From Bacteroidales bacterium UBA5281 (lineage in GTDB: Bacteria > Bacteroidota > Bacteroidia > Bacteroidales > Lentimicrobiaceae), in assembly GCA_002410555.1 (NCBI GenBank), contig DHSR01000033.1, positions 880 to 64,879 of the forward strand: a DNA stretch of 64,000 bases. The letters run 5' to 3'. This document shows, in pieces, positions 35,388 through 44,583 of this stretch. The notes below the pieces were generated by a model. That model ran no database searches, was not told the DNA's origin, and was given only the letters and a program-made list of their open reading frames with translations. A program made the position numbers and the translations under genes. How positions within the stretch are numbered: the stretch's first letter is position 1; every line of letters starts with the position of its first letter.

Positions 35388-37970
35388 TTAATTAATTCTT
35401 TTTTCAAGTTCAGCCCAGCGTGTTGCAAGATTGATCAATTCAAGAAAATGATAAGGCGATGGTATAGGTTTCCCTTTATATGTGTTTGCAAAAATGTTGG
35501 TTTTGCAATCCCGAACCAGATCAACAGCTTTTTCATTCAATTTTCGGTGTTCCATCTTTCCAAAATTATAAGCCAACATCCATAGGGCATTGCCCGGTTT
35601 TATATCCCCCTTATCAAATGTTGCTGACATGGCATGGGCATAAATTTTTGAGACAAATGACGTAGGCATTTCTCCTTCATTGAGCAAATGAAGGATGCGA
35701 TTCTTATACTCTTTAACAATTTGAAATTCGATGTCCCAGTTTAATGGATAACCGAAAAAGGTAAAGGCGTTTTTTTCGGTTTTTGTATCGTCAGAAAGTT
35801 TAAATCTATAGTCTTTCGCTTTATTTTTAGCTTCATCGGCTTCATCGGCTCCCTTTTTAATTGGAAAGTCAGGCGGAACCATGACCAATCCACCCGAAAT
35901 GTTCAGGGTTGGATTGCTACATACCCATTGTTTAAAACGTTCTTTTATTTCCTCTGCACATGTGATAAGTACATTCCACTTGCCGACAATAAATAAATCG
36001 TCGCCACCTGAATAAACGATGAAAGTGTTGTTTTTATAGGCCGGTGAACCATTCCGGAGGGTGTTCAGATAGCCATTGAAAAACCAGTCCAGATTACGAT
36101 TTAAAGCAGTATAATGCGATAGTGTGGTGGTTCTGCCATCGAGACTTTTAAAAATGGCCCCGGAGTTGTCAATACCCATGCGAAGGATCCCCAACCTGGA
36201 AACTTGATTTCCTTCCCCTTTTGCGAGATCATCGAATGTAACCGGCACTCTGTTTTTTTCAGGAAAAATATTGCCTGCATAAAAACTTATCCCGTAACTA
36301 ATGTTACCGCCTTTTAACGGTAAATCAAGAAAGTTGCATGCTGATCCGGAGTCACAGTTCAGGAGCGATATTCGCATCTCTTCCGCCGGGTTCACATGCT
36401 GTTCCTGTTTCTGTTTTATATCTTCATCCGTAAGAAAATAGTGCCAGATTCCCAAAGAAAGGGGATCAAAGGCCATTGCTTCAGCCCAATAATTAATTTT
36501 GGTTGCAGCAGTAACCCAATATTTAGCTTCCTGAAGCTTTTCGGCAATTATCATCTGTTGCCAGGTGGATTTTTTTATAACATCCAGGCCTCTATCTATC
36601 TGTGTAGATGAAATTTTATTTCCGCTCAAGTCATAACATTCATTCAGATCAGAAGAAGTTAACTCTTCACCTGAAATAGCATCCAATGCTTGAGTGCCAC
36701 CTGATTCCCCTGGTTCAAAGAAAGCTGAATAGTCGGAATCCATCCCTTTGGAATATCTATGGTGATGAAGCATGCTGAGCTTTTGAGTAAGGCCTGCCCA
36801 TAGTTCAGCCAGGCTTCTGGAAGACTTATTCCACAGTGTATCTTTTGAAAGTTCAATGCTGTCAATGGCAAAATAAAGTGATGTGCCGTGTTCCTTAAAA
36901 ATAGCATCTTCAATCACCTGTCTGAATGCTGTTAGTTTTTGTAATATCTCCCGCGTATTGGGTGCCAGCACATAAAAATTACCATCCGATGAGCATACTG
37001 TGTTGGCTTGTGATAGATTAAGCGTCTTTAATAATTTTTGTAGTACTGACTCAGTAAGCAGGTGAATATAAAAAGACCGGCCCTTGAGGTGTTTAGCTGG
37101 GTTATTGGAAACAATATTGTAAGTAAATGATTTGATTCCTGAGAGATCAGCACCAATCAATAAAAAAGGATGTACCGCTTTGTTTTCTTCTTCTGATTCA
37201 CTCCAGTCATACAGTGCAAGTGAAAATGAAGCGGTTGATTTCAAATGGTCAAACAGGGATATCTCCGGAAGATCAGCTATTCCGGATGGAATAGCAGAGG
37301 TATATTTATAAAGGAGGGATAGCAATGTATCACAAAATGCAGTAAGTGATCCGGTGGGTATGTTTTTGAATTCATTCACAAAACTCTTCCATAGTTGCTT
37401 GTAATCTGGTGCTGAATCAAAAAAAGAAGATGGAAATAACGATGGTGATAACGAAAGTGCTCCAACAGGCAGGTGATATTTTGTCTCCGTTTCTGGTTTC
37501 CCTATCACATCAAAAAAAGACCGCAGACGCATTTCTTTAAATTTATCCCAATCATTTGAAATGTCTGCATTGTGGTAGGCGGTATCTGAGCTTCTGTCTC
37601 GTCCAGAAGAGAGAAGACTGGCTTCCTGGATTATCCGTGCCACAGGTGTTAACTGATCCAGTTTTAGATGACGAGAACAGGCCAGAGTAAGCAGATTGTT
37701 GTTCTGATCGGCAGAGGTATTCATTAATGATTCAAAAGTTTCATTGAAATCTTCAATAAACTGAGCAGTCCAAAGTACATGCTTGTAATAGTATTTCCCA
37801 TCAATGACCGGACAAAATACTGCTTTATATTTTTTGGTCTCGTCACTTAAAAATAGAGAATTTTCAATGAATTCGGTATCGGCCCTCTGATAAAATTTGC
37901 CGATATCATGGAGCAAAGCAGCAAGATAAATCCGTTCTCTGATGGTTTGCATAAGATGAATTAAGTTCAC
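35388..37970 (-). CDS. cas10: Cas10/Csm1 with HD and GGDD motifs
   Basis: 860 residues. N-terminal HD nuclease motif LLHDIGKFYQRA (H21, D22). C-terminal cyclase palm motif YSGGDDLFIVG with G655-G656-D657-D658, so the enzyme should make cyclic oligoadenylates upon target RNA binding. Start: GTG at 37970 overlaps the cas6 stop (GTGA); an ATG seven codons downstream is the alternative. Both catalytic centres look intact although the array is decayed. No CARF-domain effector gene is visible in the window to receive the cyclic oligoadenylate signal. Confidence 0.95.
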   Translation of the reverse strand: MNLIHLMQTIRERIYLAALLHDIGKFYQRADTEFIENSLFLSDETKKYKAVFCPVIDGKYYYKHVLWTAQFIEDFNETFESLMNTSADQNNNLLTLACSRHLKLDQLTPVARIIQEASLLSSGRDRSSDTAYHNADISNDWDKFKEMRLRSFFDVIGKPETETKYHLPVGALSLSPSLFPSSFFDSAPDYKQLWKSFVNEFKNIPTGSLTAFCDTLLSLLYKYTSAIPSGIADLPEISLFDHLKSTASFSLALYDWSESEEENKAVHPFLLIGADLSGIKSFTYNIVSNNPAKHLKGRSFYIHLLTESVLQKLLKTLNLSQANTVCSSDGNFYVLAPNTREILQKLTAFRQVIEDAIFKEHGTSLYFAIDSIELSKDTLWNKSSRSLAELWAGLTQKLSMLHHHRYSKGMDSDYSAFFEPGESGGTQALDAISGEELTSSDLNECYDLSGNKISSTQIDRGLDVIKKSTWQQMIIAEKLQEAKYWVTAATKINYWAEAMAFDPLSLGIWHYFLTDEDIKQKQEQHVNPAEEMRISLLNCDSGSACNFLDLPLKGGNISYGISFYAGNIFPEKNRVPVTFDDLAKGEGNQVSRLGILRMGIDNSGAIFKSLDGRTTTLSHYTALNRNLDWFFNGYLNTLRNGSPAYKNNTFIVYSGGDDLFIVGKWNVLITCAEEIKERFKQWVCSNPTLNISGGLVMVPPDFPIKKGADEADEAKNKAKDYRFKLSDDTKTEKNAFTFFGYPLNWDIEFQIVKEYKNRILHLLNEGEMPTSFVSKIYAHAMSATFDKGDIKPGNALWMLAYNFGKMEHRKLNEKAVDLVRDCKTNIFANTYKGKPIPSPYHFLELINLATRWAELEKRIN

Positions 37971-38734
37971 AGTTCATAATTAACGACAGCGTGTGGCTCC
38001 ACGTGCTGATCAGCAATGTTCTCATTCCGTGTTACTATCCCAAAACCGAGGCTGACACTTTTGCCCAACCCGATATAATTGGGAATAAAAACATTTGCAG
38101 TAAATAAAACTTTAAATCCCAGTACAGTGCGCCTCTTAAGTGAAAGATCCCGTATTTCTGAAAGCGTTTTAATCTTTACAGTTATGGGTTTATCTACCCT
38201 CCATTCAATTCCTTTTGCAAATGCGAGTATGTTGGCAGTCAATATTTTCTCGAGTAACCTCACTTTTTGGCCCGAATTTTCAAGAGCTAAGTAGGTTTCA
38301 TAGTTTTGCTTATTTAATGCTATCCAGTTCCTGATGGAATAATCGAAGGTCTTATCCCAAACCTGCATTGTATATTGGTTGAGGTCAAGACGGTATATTT
38401 CCATGTCAAGCATCCGGTCGCTTATGGTAAGGTTCCAGTTGCTTTTCTGAAAAAACTTGTGTATTTCATCCACACCCAGGTCAATACATTGAATGACAGG
38501 CTTTTTACCAATGGTTTTATATTGAATTAAGGGGTACCTATACAAAAGCTTATTGTCATTAAGATGATTATGAAACAGTATGTTTTCTCTGCCCACTTTA
38601 GCAACAACCGCCCCTCTGAATGCAGGTATTTCGTAATCCCTTATTTCAGTATCAAAAGATACAGTAAGTAGTTTTATTTTTTTCACGCTTGGGGTATAAT
38701 CTGATGCGAATATAATATATTTTTGGCAATGCAA
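37967..38734 (-). CDS. cas6: Cas6-type crRNA endonuclease
   Basis: 255 residues from the ATG at 38734; GTG at 38686 is a likely alternative because the conserved part starts KKIKLLTVSF. The C-terminal glycine-rich loop NYIGLGKSVSLGFGIV is the Cas6 signature. No classical catalytic His triad can be assigned by eye. Cas6 processes pre-crRNA. First gene of the operon; overlaps cas10 by 4 nt. Confidence 0.78.
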   Translation of the reverse strand: MHCQKYIIFASDYTPSVKKIKLLTVSFDTEIRDYEIPAFRGAVVAKVGRENILFHNHLNDNKLLYRYPLIQYKTIGKKPVIQCIDLGVDEIHKFFQKSNWNLTISDRMLDMEIYRLDLNQYTMQVWDKTFDYSIRNWIALNKQNYETYLALENSGQKVRLLEKILTANILAFAKGIEWRVDKPITVKIKTLSEIRDLSLKRRTVLGFKVLFTANVFIPNYIGLGKSVSLGFGIVTRNENIADQHVEPHAVVNYEL

Positions 38735-39153
38735 CCTAAAGCTCTCCCCGGTAATTTCTTTTCCAGAAAATCAGTTGTTCATTATTTTTAAGATTTAATC
38801 ATTTGCAAATCAATAAAATAAAATTATGCCCGGCGGCCAAAGCTACAAATGGCTGAGGTGATGTGAGCCTGAGAAAAATCTGTAAATTTTGAGAATCCTA
38901 TTGGAAAGCAGGTTGATTTATTGGCTGCCTGCCTTACAGGTGGGCGTCACTCTTCCCCCGCCTTCTTGTTCACCTGACTCCTTGCCTCTTGTCCATTACA
39001 TCCAAAAAAACAAGCTTATACTTTAGGACATATCATACGATGAGAGATTTTTACAATAGGCCCAAATAAATAGAAAAGATTGGCTAAATGAAAGTTTAAT
39101 TCGTAAATTTGATAACTTCAAGCTCATGATAGAGATCAACCAATTCCAATATT
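38735..39153. other. gap upstream of the cas operon
   Basis: About 420 bp without a gene. It must hold the promoter of the cas6-csm5 operon, but I could not fix a -7/-33 pair. A C/T-rich patch (38941-39005) resembles the patch at 44290-44400. Confidence 0.4.
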
Positions 39154-40012
39154 ATGAAAAAATATCTATTTCTGTTAATTATGATGCTTACCCTTGAAGC
39201 ATATGCTCAAATATCTGATTATTTTAACAATAACCCTCAATGGAGGGTGAATATGTGATTTGGTGGAAATAGTGATTGCCTGCAGATATTTGATTATGTT
39301 GAATATACAAACGGGGATACCCTGATAAATGGAAATACGTATGTGAAGGTATTCAAAAGAGGCATTTGTAAATTTCAATGGAAAGCAAGTCCAGTTCCGC
39401 CCCAGGAATAATTTGAATGAAGTTACCTTTTTGATGGATTGAAGGGTTTGGTGCGACAGGCAAAAAGATGTACGTGTGGGAAGGTTATATGAGCAATGAA
39501 GATGCATTACTTTGTGATTTTGACCTGGATATAGGTGACACACTGCACTCTACGCTTATTTATATGCCATATGATGATTTTATCGTTGCAAATATTGATG
39601 GCATTTTGGTAGGAGATTCGTACCGTAAAATATTCCATTTCCAGGCTGACTACAATAATTATCCTGAAGAAGTTTTAATCGAAGGCATTGGTTTTGGTGG
39701 CGGTAACGATACGACCTATTATCCTGAGTATGGTGTACCATGCGAGTTGAATGTAAGTGTTACTCAGATTTCTGCTGATGCTGAATTTAAACCCTAACCT
39801 AATCCGGTATCCAGTAAGTTGAGTATTGAACTCCTGCTTTATACTATAATTTAATTAAACTTTTGGGAATGAATGTCCAGGCAGATCATTTTGAATTGAA
39901 AAAAGTAGAACTTACCCTTGACTTGACTGGCCTTACGAAGGGAATGTATATAGTGGCATTATCCCACGGAAGGCAGATTATAAAAAAAAGACTTAAAATT
40001 TTGAAACAATAG
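39154..40012 (+). pseudogene. dead secreted protein gene with T9SS-like tail
   Basis: Begins with a good signal peptide (MKKYLFLLIMMLTLEAYAQI) but after about 34 codons meets TGA, and further stops follow near 39410 and in the tail. A 109-codon open frame remains at 39468-39797, then a tail with NPVSSKLSIE and GLTKGMYIVALSHGRQIIKK, which is the pattern of a T9SS sorting domain (K-G-x-Y at the end). At least four interruptions, so not expressed as one protein. Confidence 0.75.
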
Positions 40013-40205
40013 TACTCCTCAATCAAATAAAACATTCTGCCTGTGGATTTTATTAATTTACATGTGAAGCTCAGACGGATACATTCATCTCACAATCAGT
40101 ACAGAAATTCCAAATTTCGCTCAGGAACGGATCTTCAAAAATTGGATCGCAAAGGCCTAATATCATCATTTCGTTTACATACTTTAATTAAAGACACCTC
40201 CTAAT

Positions 40206-40304
40206 TATACCCGATAAGGTATAAGTTAGATAATTATTGATAATTTATACCCTTTCGGGGGTATTTTACAGCAAATTTGATATATTTGCACCCGTAAGGG
40301 TATA
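40206..40304 (+). promoter_or_regulatory. operator cluster copy 1 (three palindromes)
   Basis: Palindromic boxes TATACCC-N4-GGGTATA-type at 40206-40223, 40246-40264 and 40289-40304, with the third just after a -7 element TATATTTG (40281-40288). It is the left member of a duplicated promoter; the same three-box arrangement recurs at 40375-40472. Confidence 0.75.
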
Positions 40305-40308
40305 TTCT

Positions 40309-40386
40309 ATGGGGCTCAAAGAATTTGTGAAAGCGAAAAGGAAGCTGTATAATTACAATCGTTTAAGCTCAATTTATACCCGTTAG
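40309..40386 (+). pseudogene. remnant of a second hipB start
   Basis: ATG at 40309 followed by MGLKEFVKAKRK, similar to the beginning of the intact HipB-like protein (MDINEFVKERRR), then unrelated codons and TAG at 40384-40386, 25 codons in total. Read together with the duplicated operators it is what is left of an earlier or duplicated copy of the gene start. Confidence 0.6.
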
Positions 40387-40472
40387 GGTATATTATAAAC
40401 AATAATTAAATATTTATACCCTTTCGGGGGTATTTGCAAAATATTTGCTATATTTGCACCCTAAAGGGTATA
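40375..40472 (+). promoter_or_regulatory. HipB-type operator cluster copy 2 and promoter
   Basis: Palindromes TATACCCGTTAGGGTATA (40375-40392), TATACCCTTTCGGGGGTAT (40415-40433) and GCACCCTAAAGGGTATAG (40457-40472). The last overlaps the region downstream of the -7 element TATATTTG (40449-40456), 4 nt before the hipB start codon. Spaced about 40 nt, suited to cooperative binding by the HTH dimer as in E. coli hipB autorepression. Confidence 0.75.
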
Positions 40473-40476
40473 GAAT

Positions 40477-40698
40477 ATGGATATAAATGAATTTGTTAAG
40501 GAAAGAAGACGGTTGACAGGTTTGACCCAACCGGAACTGGCTGAAAAAGCCGGCGTAGGGCTTCGCTTTGTCAGGGAACTGGAACAGGGCAAGGAGTCGC
40601 TTCGGACAGATAAAATAAATCAGGTATTGCAACTATTTGGTTACCAGTTAGGTGCAATTCCATTAAACCGAAACAGCGCAGATGATGAGAAAGGCTGA
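40477..40698 (+). CDS. hipB: HipB-like HTH antitoxin
   Basis: 73 residues: an XRE-type HTH with GLTQPELAEKAGVGLRFVRE and LEQGKESLRTDKINQVLQLF, very near the HipB consensus. As in HipB it should bind the palindromes just upstream and repress the operon, and bind the kinase. The gene overlaps hipS by 17 nt. Confidence 0.88.
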   Translation: MDINEFVKERRRLTGLTQPELAEKAGVGLRFVRELEQGKESLRTDKINQVLQLFGYQLGAIPLNRNSADDEKG

Positions 40699-41017
40699 GG
40701 TAAAAATACAGGATACAACCGCTGGTTGGCTCACCCAGGATGAGGACGGGTATCATTTTGAATATGATGTTGAATATTTAACATTGCCTGAAGCTGTGGC
40801 AGTAAGCCTTACTTTGCCATTGCAAAAAAATCCTTTTAAAAGCAATGTATTGTTCCCCTTTTTTGATGGTCTTATTCCTGAAGGATGGTTGCTGGATATT
40901 GCCGAAAAAAACTGGAAACTAAATCCACGTGACAGAATGGGTTTGTTAATGACCTGTTGTAAGGATTGTATTGGAGCGGTAAGTATTCATCCGGTTCAGG
41001 AGGAGGACAAATTATGA
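40682..41017 (+). CDS. hipS: HipS-like protein (HipA N-subdomain 1)
   Basis: 111 residues corresponding to the N-terminal domain of HipA ('Couple_hipA'): GWLTQDEDGYHFEYDVEYL, then LTLPLQKNPFKSNVLFPFF with DGLIPEGWLLD. In the three-gene HipBST system of E. coli O127 this separate piece, HipS, is the antitoxin while HipB augments it. Stop overlaps the start of the kinase gene by ATGA. Confidence 0.82.
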   Translation: MMRKAEVKIQDTTAGWLTQDEDGYHFEYDVEYLTLPEAVAVSLTLPLQKNPFKSNVLFPFFDGLIPEGWLLDIAEKNWKLNPRDRMGLLMTCCKDCIGAVSIHPVQEEDKL

Positions 41018-41964
41018 GCAGATGTTTGTATTGTTACCGGCAATTGGATGAAAACGAAACAGATTTTCATACTGCCTGCAGCAAAAAGATATTTGGACTG
41101 TCTATCCCTCCATTACTTCCCTACAGTGAATCCCAGATGGAAGAACTGGCCACCCTCGTTGTAAAAAACCAGACGACCGTTACCGGTGTTCAGCCAAAAT
41201 TATCACTGGAACTTGAAAGAGATACCACTAAACAGGAGCCTAAACGATTTACGATTGTTGGATTATGGGGCGGATATATATTAAAACCACCAACTGAAAA
41301 TTATCCCCAGTTGCCTGAGGTGGAAGACCTGACAATGCATCTGGCTGGAATAGCGGGTATAAATGTAGTGCCACATAGCCTCATCCATATGCAGTCAGGG
41401 AATCTTGCCTACCTGACTAAAAGAATTGACAGGAACAATCAGGGCAAACTAGCCATGGAAGATATGTGTCAGCTTACCGAACGCCTGACTGAAGATAAGT
41501 ACCGGGGCTCCTGCGAACAGGTAGCCAGGGCTATTTTGAAGCACTCGGTCAATCCGGGCCTTGATGTGGTCAATTTTTTCGAACTGGTCTTGTTTTCGTT
41601 CTTGACCGGCAATGCTGATATGCACCTGAAGAATTTTTCACTGATTAACCGACCCGGGATTGGCTATGTGCTATCCCCTGCTTATGATCTGGTGGCTACA
41701 AAGCTGGTTAATCCTGCTGATGACGAAGAGATGGCGCTCACCCTGAACGGAAGAAAGAAAAAACTCAGACGAAGCGATTTTACCACGGCCTTCAATACGT
41801 TGAAACTGGACCTCAAACAGCAGGAAAATATTTTTAGAAAAATGGAGCGGGCAAAAAAGAAGTGGATGGAATTTATCGATATCAGCTTTATCAGCGATGA
41901 ATTTAAGGTGGCTTATAAAGCACTTCTTCAGGAAAGATTTCTGAAAATAAGAAGCAATGAATAA
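41014..41964 (+). CDS. hipT: HipT-like Ser/Thr kinase toxin
   Basis: 316 residues from the ATG overlapping hipS; an upstream in-frame start at 40966 lies inside hipS and is unlikely. HipA kinase core without N-subdomain 1: Gly-rich loop T55-V56-T57-G58-V59-Q60-P61-K62, ATP-contact Lys in YILKPP, catalytic GNADMHLKNF (D202, N207), metal site YDLVATK (D225). The N-terminus has C4-x2-C7 and H19-x2-C22, a zinc-binding-like knuckle. HipT kinases phosphorylate aminoacyl-tRNA synthetases and stop growth. Target here unknown. Confidence 0.88.
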   Translation: MSRCLYCYRQLDENETDFHTACSKKIFGLSIPPLLPYSESQMEELATLVVKNQTTVTGVQPKLSLELERDTTKQEPKRFTIVGLWGGYILKPPTENYPQLPEVEDLTMHLAGIAGINVVPHSLIHMQSGNLAYLTKRIDRNNQGKLAMEDMCQLTERLTEDKYRGSCEQVARAILKHSVNPGLDVVNFFELVLFSFLTGNADMHLKNFSLINRPGIGYVLSPAYDLVATKLVNPADDEEMALTLNGRKKKLRRSDFTTAFNTLKLDLKQQENIFRKMERAKKKWMEFIDISFISDEFKVAYKALLQERFLKIRSNE

Positions 41965-42088
41965 AATTGATTAATGAATCTTTCAAGCGCTAAAGGAACA
42001 CGCAGTGCAGCTCATCGAACAGGGGGAGAACTGTTCTACCTGAATATTTCAGCGATCATTGTTATCCAGAAAAACAAAATCACCGGCC

Positions 42089-44152
42089 TTAAAACCTCAA
42101 CGTTACCCCCGCATAAAAATGCCTGGGCAATCCCGGATAATAATAGCGTGGTTCGTTGTTCCCAAAACCCAGGGCATTTACTAAAAGCATGGAAGCATAA
42201 TGGGTGTTGGTGAGGTTATTGACGCCGGCAGAAAGATGAAAGTTTCCAGTTTTCTTGAGGCTGAACTGAGTTGAAGCTTTTAAGTTAATCAGAAAATAAC
42301 CTTCGTAGTCCAGGGTGTTGGCGTCGTTCAGGTATTGACTGCCGGTATATTGCAGGTGGGTAGAAAGCTCAAGCTTTTTATCAGGTGTCCACAGCAGTTG
42401 TAGTTGTGCATATTGACCGGGAATACCGGGCAGCGTATTTCCATTGTAGGTGTTTCCATCGTCGGTAAAGTCAATGAAACGGTTTCGGGAAAAGGTGTAA
42501 CTGAGGGAGGATTTCAATTTACCCGGGAAACTACTGTAATCGAAAATGCGGTTGCGTACCATCAGTTCAAGTCCCTGATGGCGGGTTTTGCCGGCATTCA
42601 TACCTGTAAAAATATCTTCGGTAATCCGTTTGGTTACCAGCAGGTTGTTAAGCTCAATCCAGTAAATGGAAACCTCTGCTTCAACCGCATTGCCAAAGAG
42701 ATTCACCCGGGTTCCGGTTTCGTATTGCATGCCCTGTTCAGGTTTGATGTCAGGATTTACATCTCCGGCCGGCAACAGCGTTTCCTCAGGCGAAGGCATG
42801 GAAAAGCCATGTCCGGCAGAAGCATAGAAGGAGAGGTGCTCGCCGACGATATAGTTTAGCCCCAGGCGCGGGGAAACGATGACCGGGAAGTTGCGCCTGC
42901 CCGACTGATCGCCGTTGGCTGCATACATATCGGTGAGGCGGTAGCGGATGTGGTTCAGGGTGCCGGCCACAGAAAGGCTCAGCCGGGTAGTGAGGCGGTA
43001 ATTCAGGATGGCAAACGCACTAAACTGATTGCGCGTTTCGCGGTTTTCATTCAGCAGTATATTGTCCTGGTCAAGTTTCCATTTATACTGTTCGGTAATC
43101 CAGTCAATGCCCAGCACCCAGTCAGTTACCCGCCGGTAATGGCTCAGTTTGCCACGGATTCCTGCGCTTAGCGTCTGGTCACTGAGGTTATTGAACGGAC
43201 GTTTTTCATAGTTGTCGCTCCATTTTCCGTGGAGGCTTAGCTGCTGGGTAAGGGTTGATGAAAGGAAGTTTGTGAAGCTGAGGCCGGCCATGGCTTTCTG
43301 GTTTTTCTTGTGCCCTTCTATGGCTGCCCAGTTGGCCGCCGCAGCCTGAGGTTCATTTTCAAATTTGGTTTTCCCCAGCGAACTTGGAATCTCAGCCTCA
43401 GAGTCGGTCAGCAGCAGGGTTGATTTCAGGGTCCATTTGGATTGTTTCCATTTTGCCGTGGTAAGGAATGAAGTTCGACGGAATTCGTTGTTTTCGCGGT
43501 AGCCATCCGATTGCAGGTGGCTGAGGCTTCCCCACAAGTGGGTATTGGCAGTGTTCAGCGTTCCTGAAATATTGGTTTTCAATGTACTGAAACTTCCATA
43601 GTTCAGACTGAAATTACCTTCGTTTTTCAGTTTTTCGGGTGTAAACAGGTTGACACTGCCACCCAATCCTGAACCGTACAAGGCCGAGGAAGGCCCCCGG
43701 ATCACTTCAATCCGCCCCAGATTTTGAGCATCAATTTCTTCGGGAGCCGAAATGCCATCTGAAGTGGTGATGGGTATGTCGTTGAGGTACGACCGGATGC
43801 GGTTGGTGTTGTATGGTGTGCGGCTTCCCATTCCCCTTATGACGATGCGGTTGGTGGCATAGGTTCCGCTTTGCATATTTATGCCGGGCAGAGTGTTGAG
43901 TGTGGTTGCCAGGTTGGTGCCGTCGGAAAGCATAAAATCTTTACCGGCCAGCACAGATAAATTGCCCGGGAAAGTGCGCAAATGGCTGCTCAGCCGGAAT
44001 CCTTCAATGGTGACCTTTTCCAGCACAATGGTAGTATCAGGCTGCTGATGTTTTTCCGGAAGCGGATTAATGGTCTGGGCAAAAGTAGGAAGCAGGCCCG
44101 AAAGCAGTAACAGGAGGATTGAGGGTTGGATGAGTTGAAACTGGTTTTGCAT
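42089..44152 (-). CDS. TonB-dependent outer membrane receptor
   Basis: 687 residues with signal peptide. Plug domain about 45-160: LAGKDFMLSDGTNLATTLNT, INMQSGTYATNRIVIRGMGS, RIEVIRGPSSALYGSGLGGS. Then a 22-strand barrel ending HFYAGVTLRF with a terminal Phe. Similar to siderophore or vitamin receptors; the ligand cannot be deduced. A TonB box is not clear. A 0.32 kb piece of this gene is duplicated at 31384-31707. Confidence 0.92.
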   Translation of the reverse strand: MQNQFQLIQPSILLLLLSGLLPTFAQTINPLPEKHQQPDTTIVLEKVTIEGFRLSSHLRTFPGNLSVLAGKDFMLSDGTNLATTLNTLPGINMQSGTYATNRIVIRGMGSRTPYNTNRIRSYLNDIPITTSDGISAPEEIDAQNLGRIEVIRGPSSALYGSGLGGSVNLFTPEKLKNEGNFSLNYGSFSTLKTNISGTLNTANTHLWGSLSHLQSDGYRENNEFRRTSFLTTAKWKQSKWTLKSTLLLTDSEAEIPSSLGKTKFENEPQAAAANWAAIEGHKKNQKAMAGLSFTNFLSSTLTQQLSLHGKWSDNYEKRPFNNLSDQTLSAGIRGKLSHYRRVTDWVLGIDWITEQYKWKLDQDNILLNENRETRNQFSAFAILNYRLTTRLSLSVAGTLNHIRYRLTDMYAANGDQSGRRNFPVIVSPRLGLNYIVGEHLSFYASAGHGFSMPSPEETLLPAGDVNPDIKPEQGMQYETGTRVNLFGNAVEAEVSIYWIELNNLLVTKRITEDIFTGMNAGKTRHQGLELMVRNRIFDYSSFPGKLKSSLSYTFSRNRFIDFTDDGNTYNGNTLPGIPGQYAQLQLLWTPDKKLELSTHLQYTGSQYLNDANTLDYEGYFLINLKASTQFSLKKTGNFHLSAGVNNLTNTHYASMLLVNALGFGNNEPRYYYPGLPRHFYAGVTLRF

Positions 44153-44583
44153 TTGTTTTTTAGTTCCGGATTTTTGAATTCTTTATAGTGAGTTTTGTTT
44201 GGTCGCTGGCCGTTGGTCATAGGGGGTGGAGGTTAGAGGTTAGAGGTTGGAAGTTAGAGGTTAGAGGTTAGAGGTTAGAAGTTAGAGGTTAGAATTTCTC
44301 TCCTTGTCTTCGTTTCCCCCCTTCTCCTTGTCCCTGCGCCTGTCTGCCTCTGACTGATCTCTTCGTCTCTCCTTGTTCCATTAATACCTCATCCGCCTTC
44401 GGCACCTTATCCTAAAGGAAAAGGCTCTTCTAACACTAATTCGTTTGTTTAATTGACATTCTTTTCGTTCTCTTCTCTTAATTTCTTGTTTTCATTTCTA
44501 CTTGTCCCCGTTCCTTTCAGCCCTGGCAGGGTAAAAGAACCGGGGACAAGGGGACGGGGAGATGGGGGGCAAGGAGAAATCCC
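44153..44583. other. intergenic region with heptad repeat and C/T-rich tract
   Basis: About 430 bp without a gene. It contains the 44231-44293 tandem repeat (listed separately) and a C/T-rich tract 44294-44400. The likely promoter of the receptor gene is in its left part but could not be pinpointed. Confidence 0.4.
44231..44293. repeat. heptanucleotide tandem repeat (GGTTAGA)
   Basis: Nine consecutive 7-bp units, seven of them GGTTAGA or AGTTAGA and one GGTTGGA. Same unit length as the repeats at 28-65 and 55291-55370 but another sequence. Confidence 0.88.

Noticed and set aside
40966..41013. Upstream start of the kinase gene
   Set aside because: The extra 16 residues lie inside hipS; the ATGA overlap at 41014 fits a HipBST layout and the family start.
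42404..42859. 151-codon plus-strand frame antisense to the TonB receptor
   Set aside because: Shadow frame of the receptor gene; the corresponding frame at 31450-31650 exists only because the fragment is a copy.
44231..44293. Possible CRISPR array
   Set aside because: Unit length is 7 bp without spacers, so it is a simple tandem repeat.
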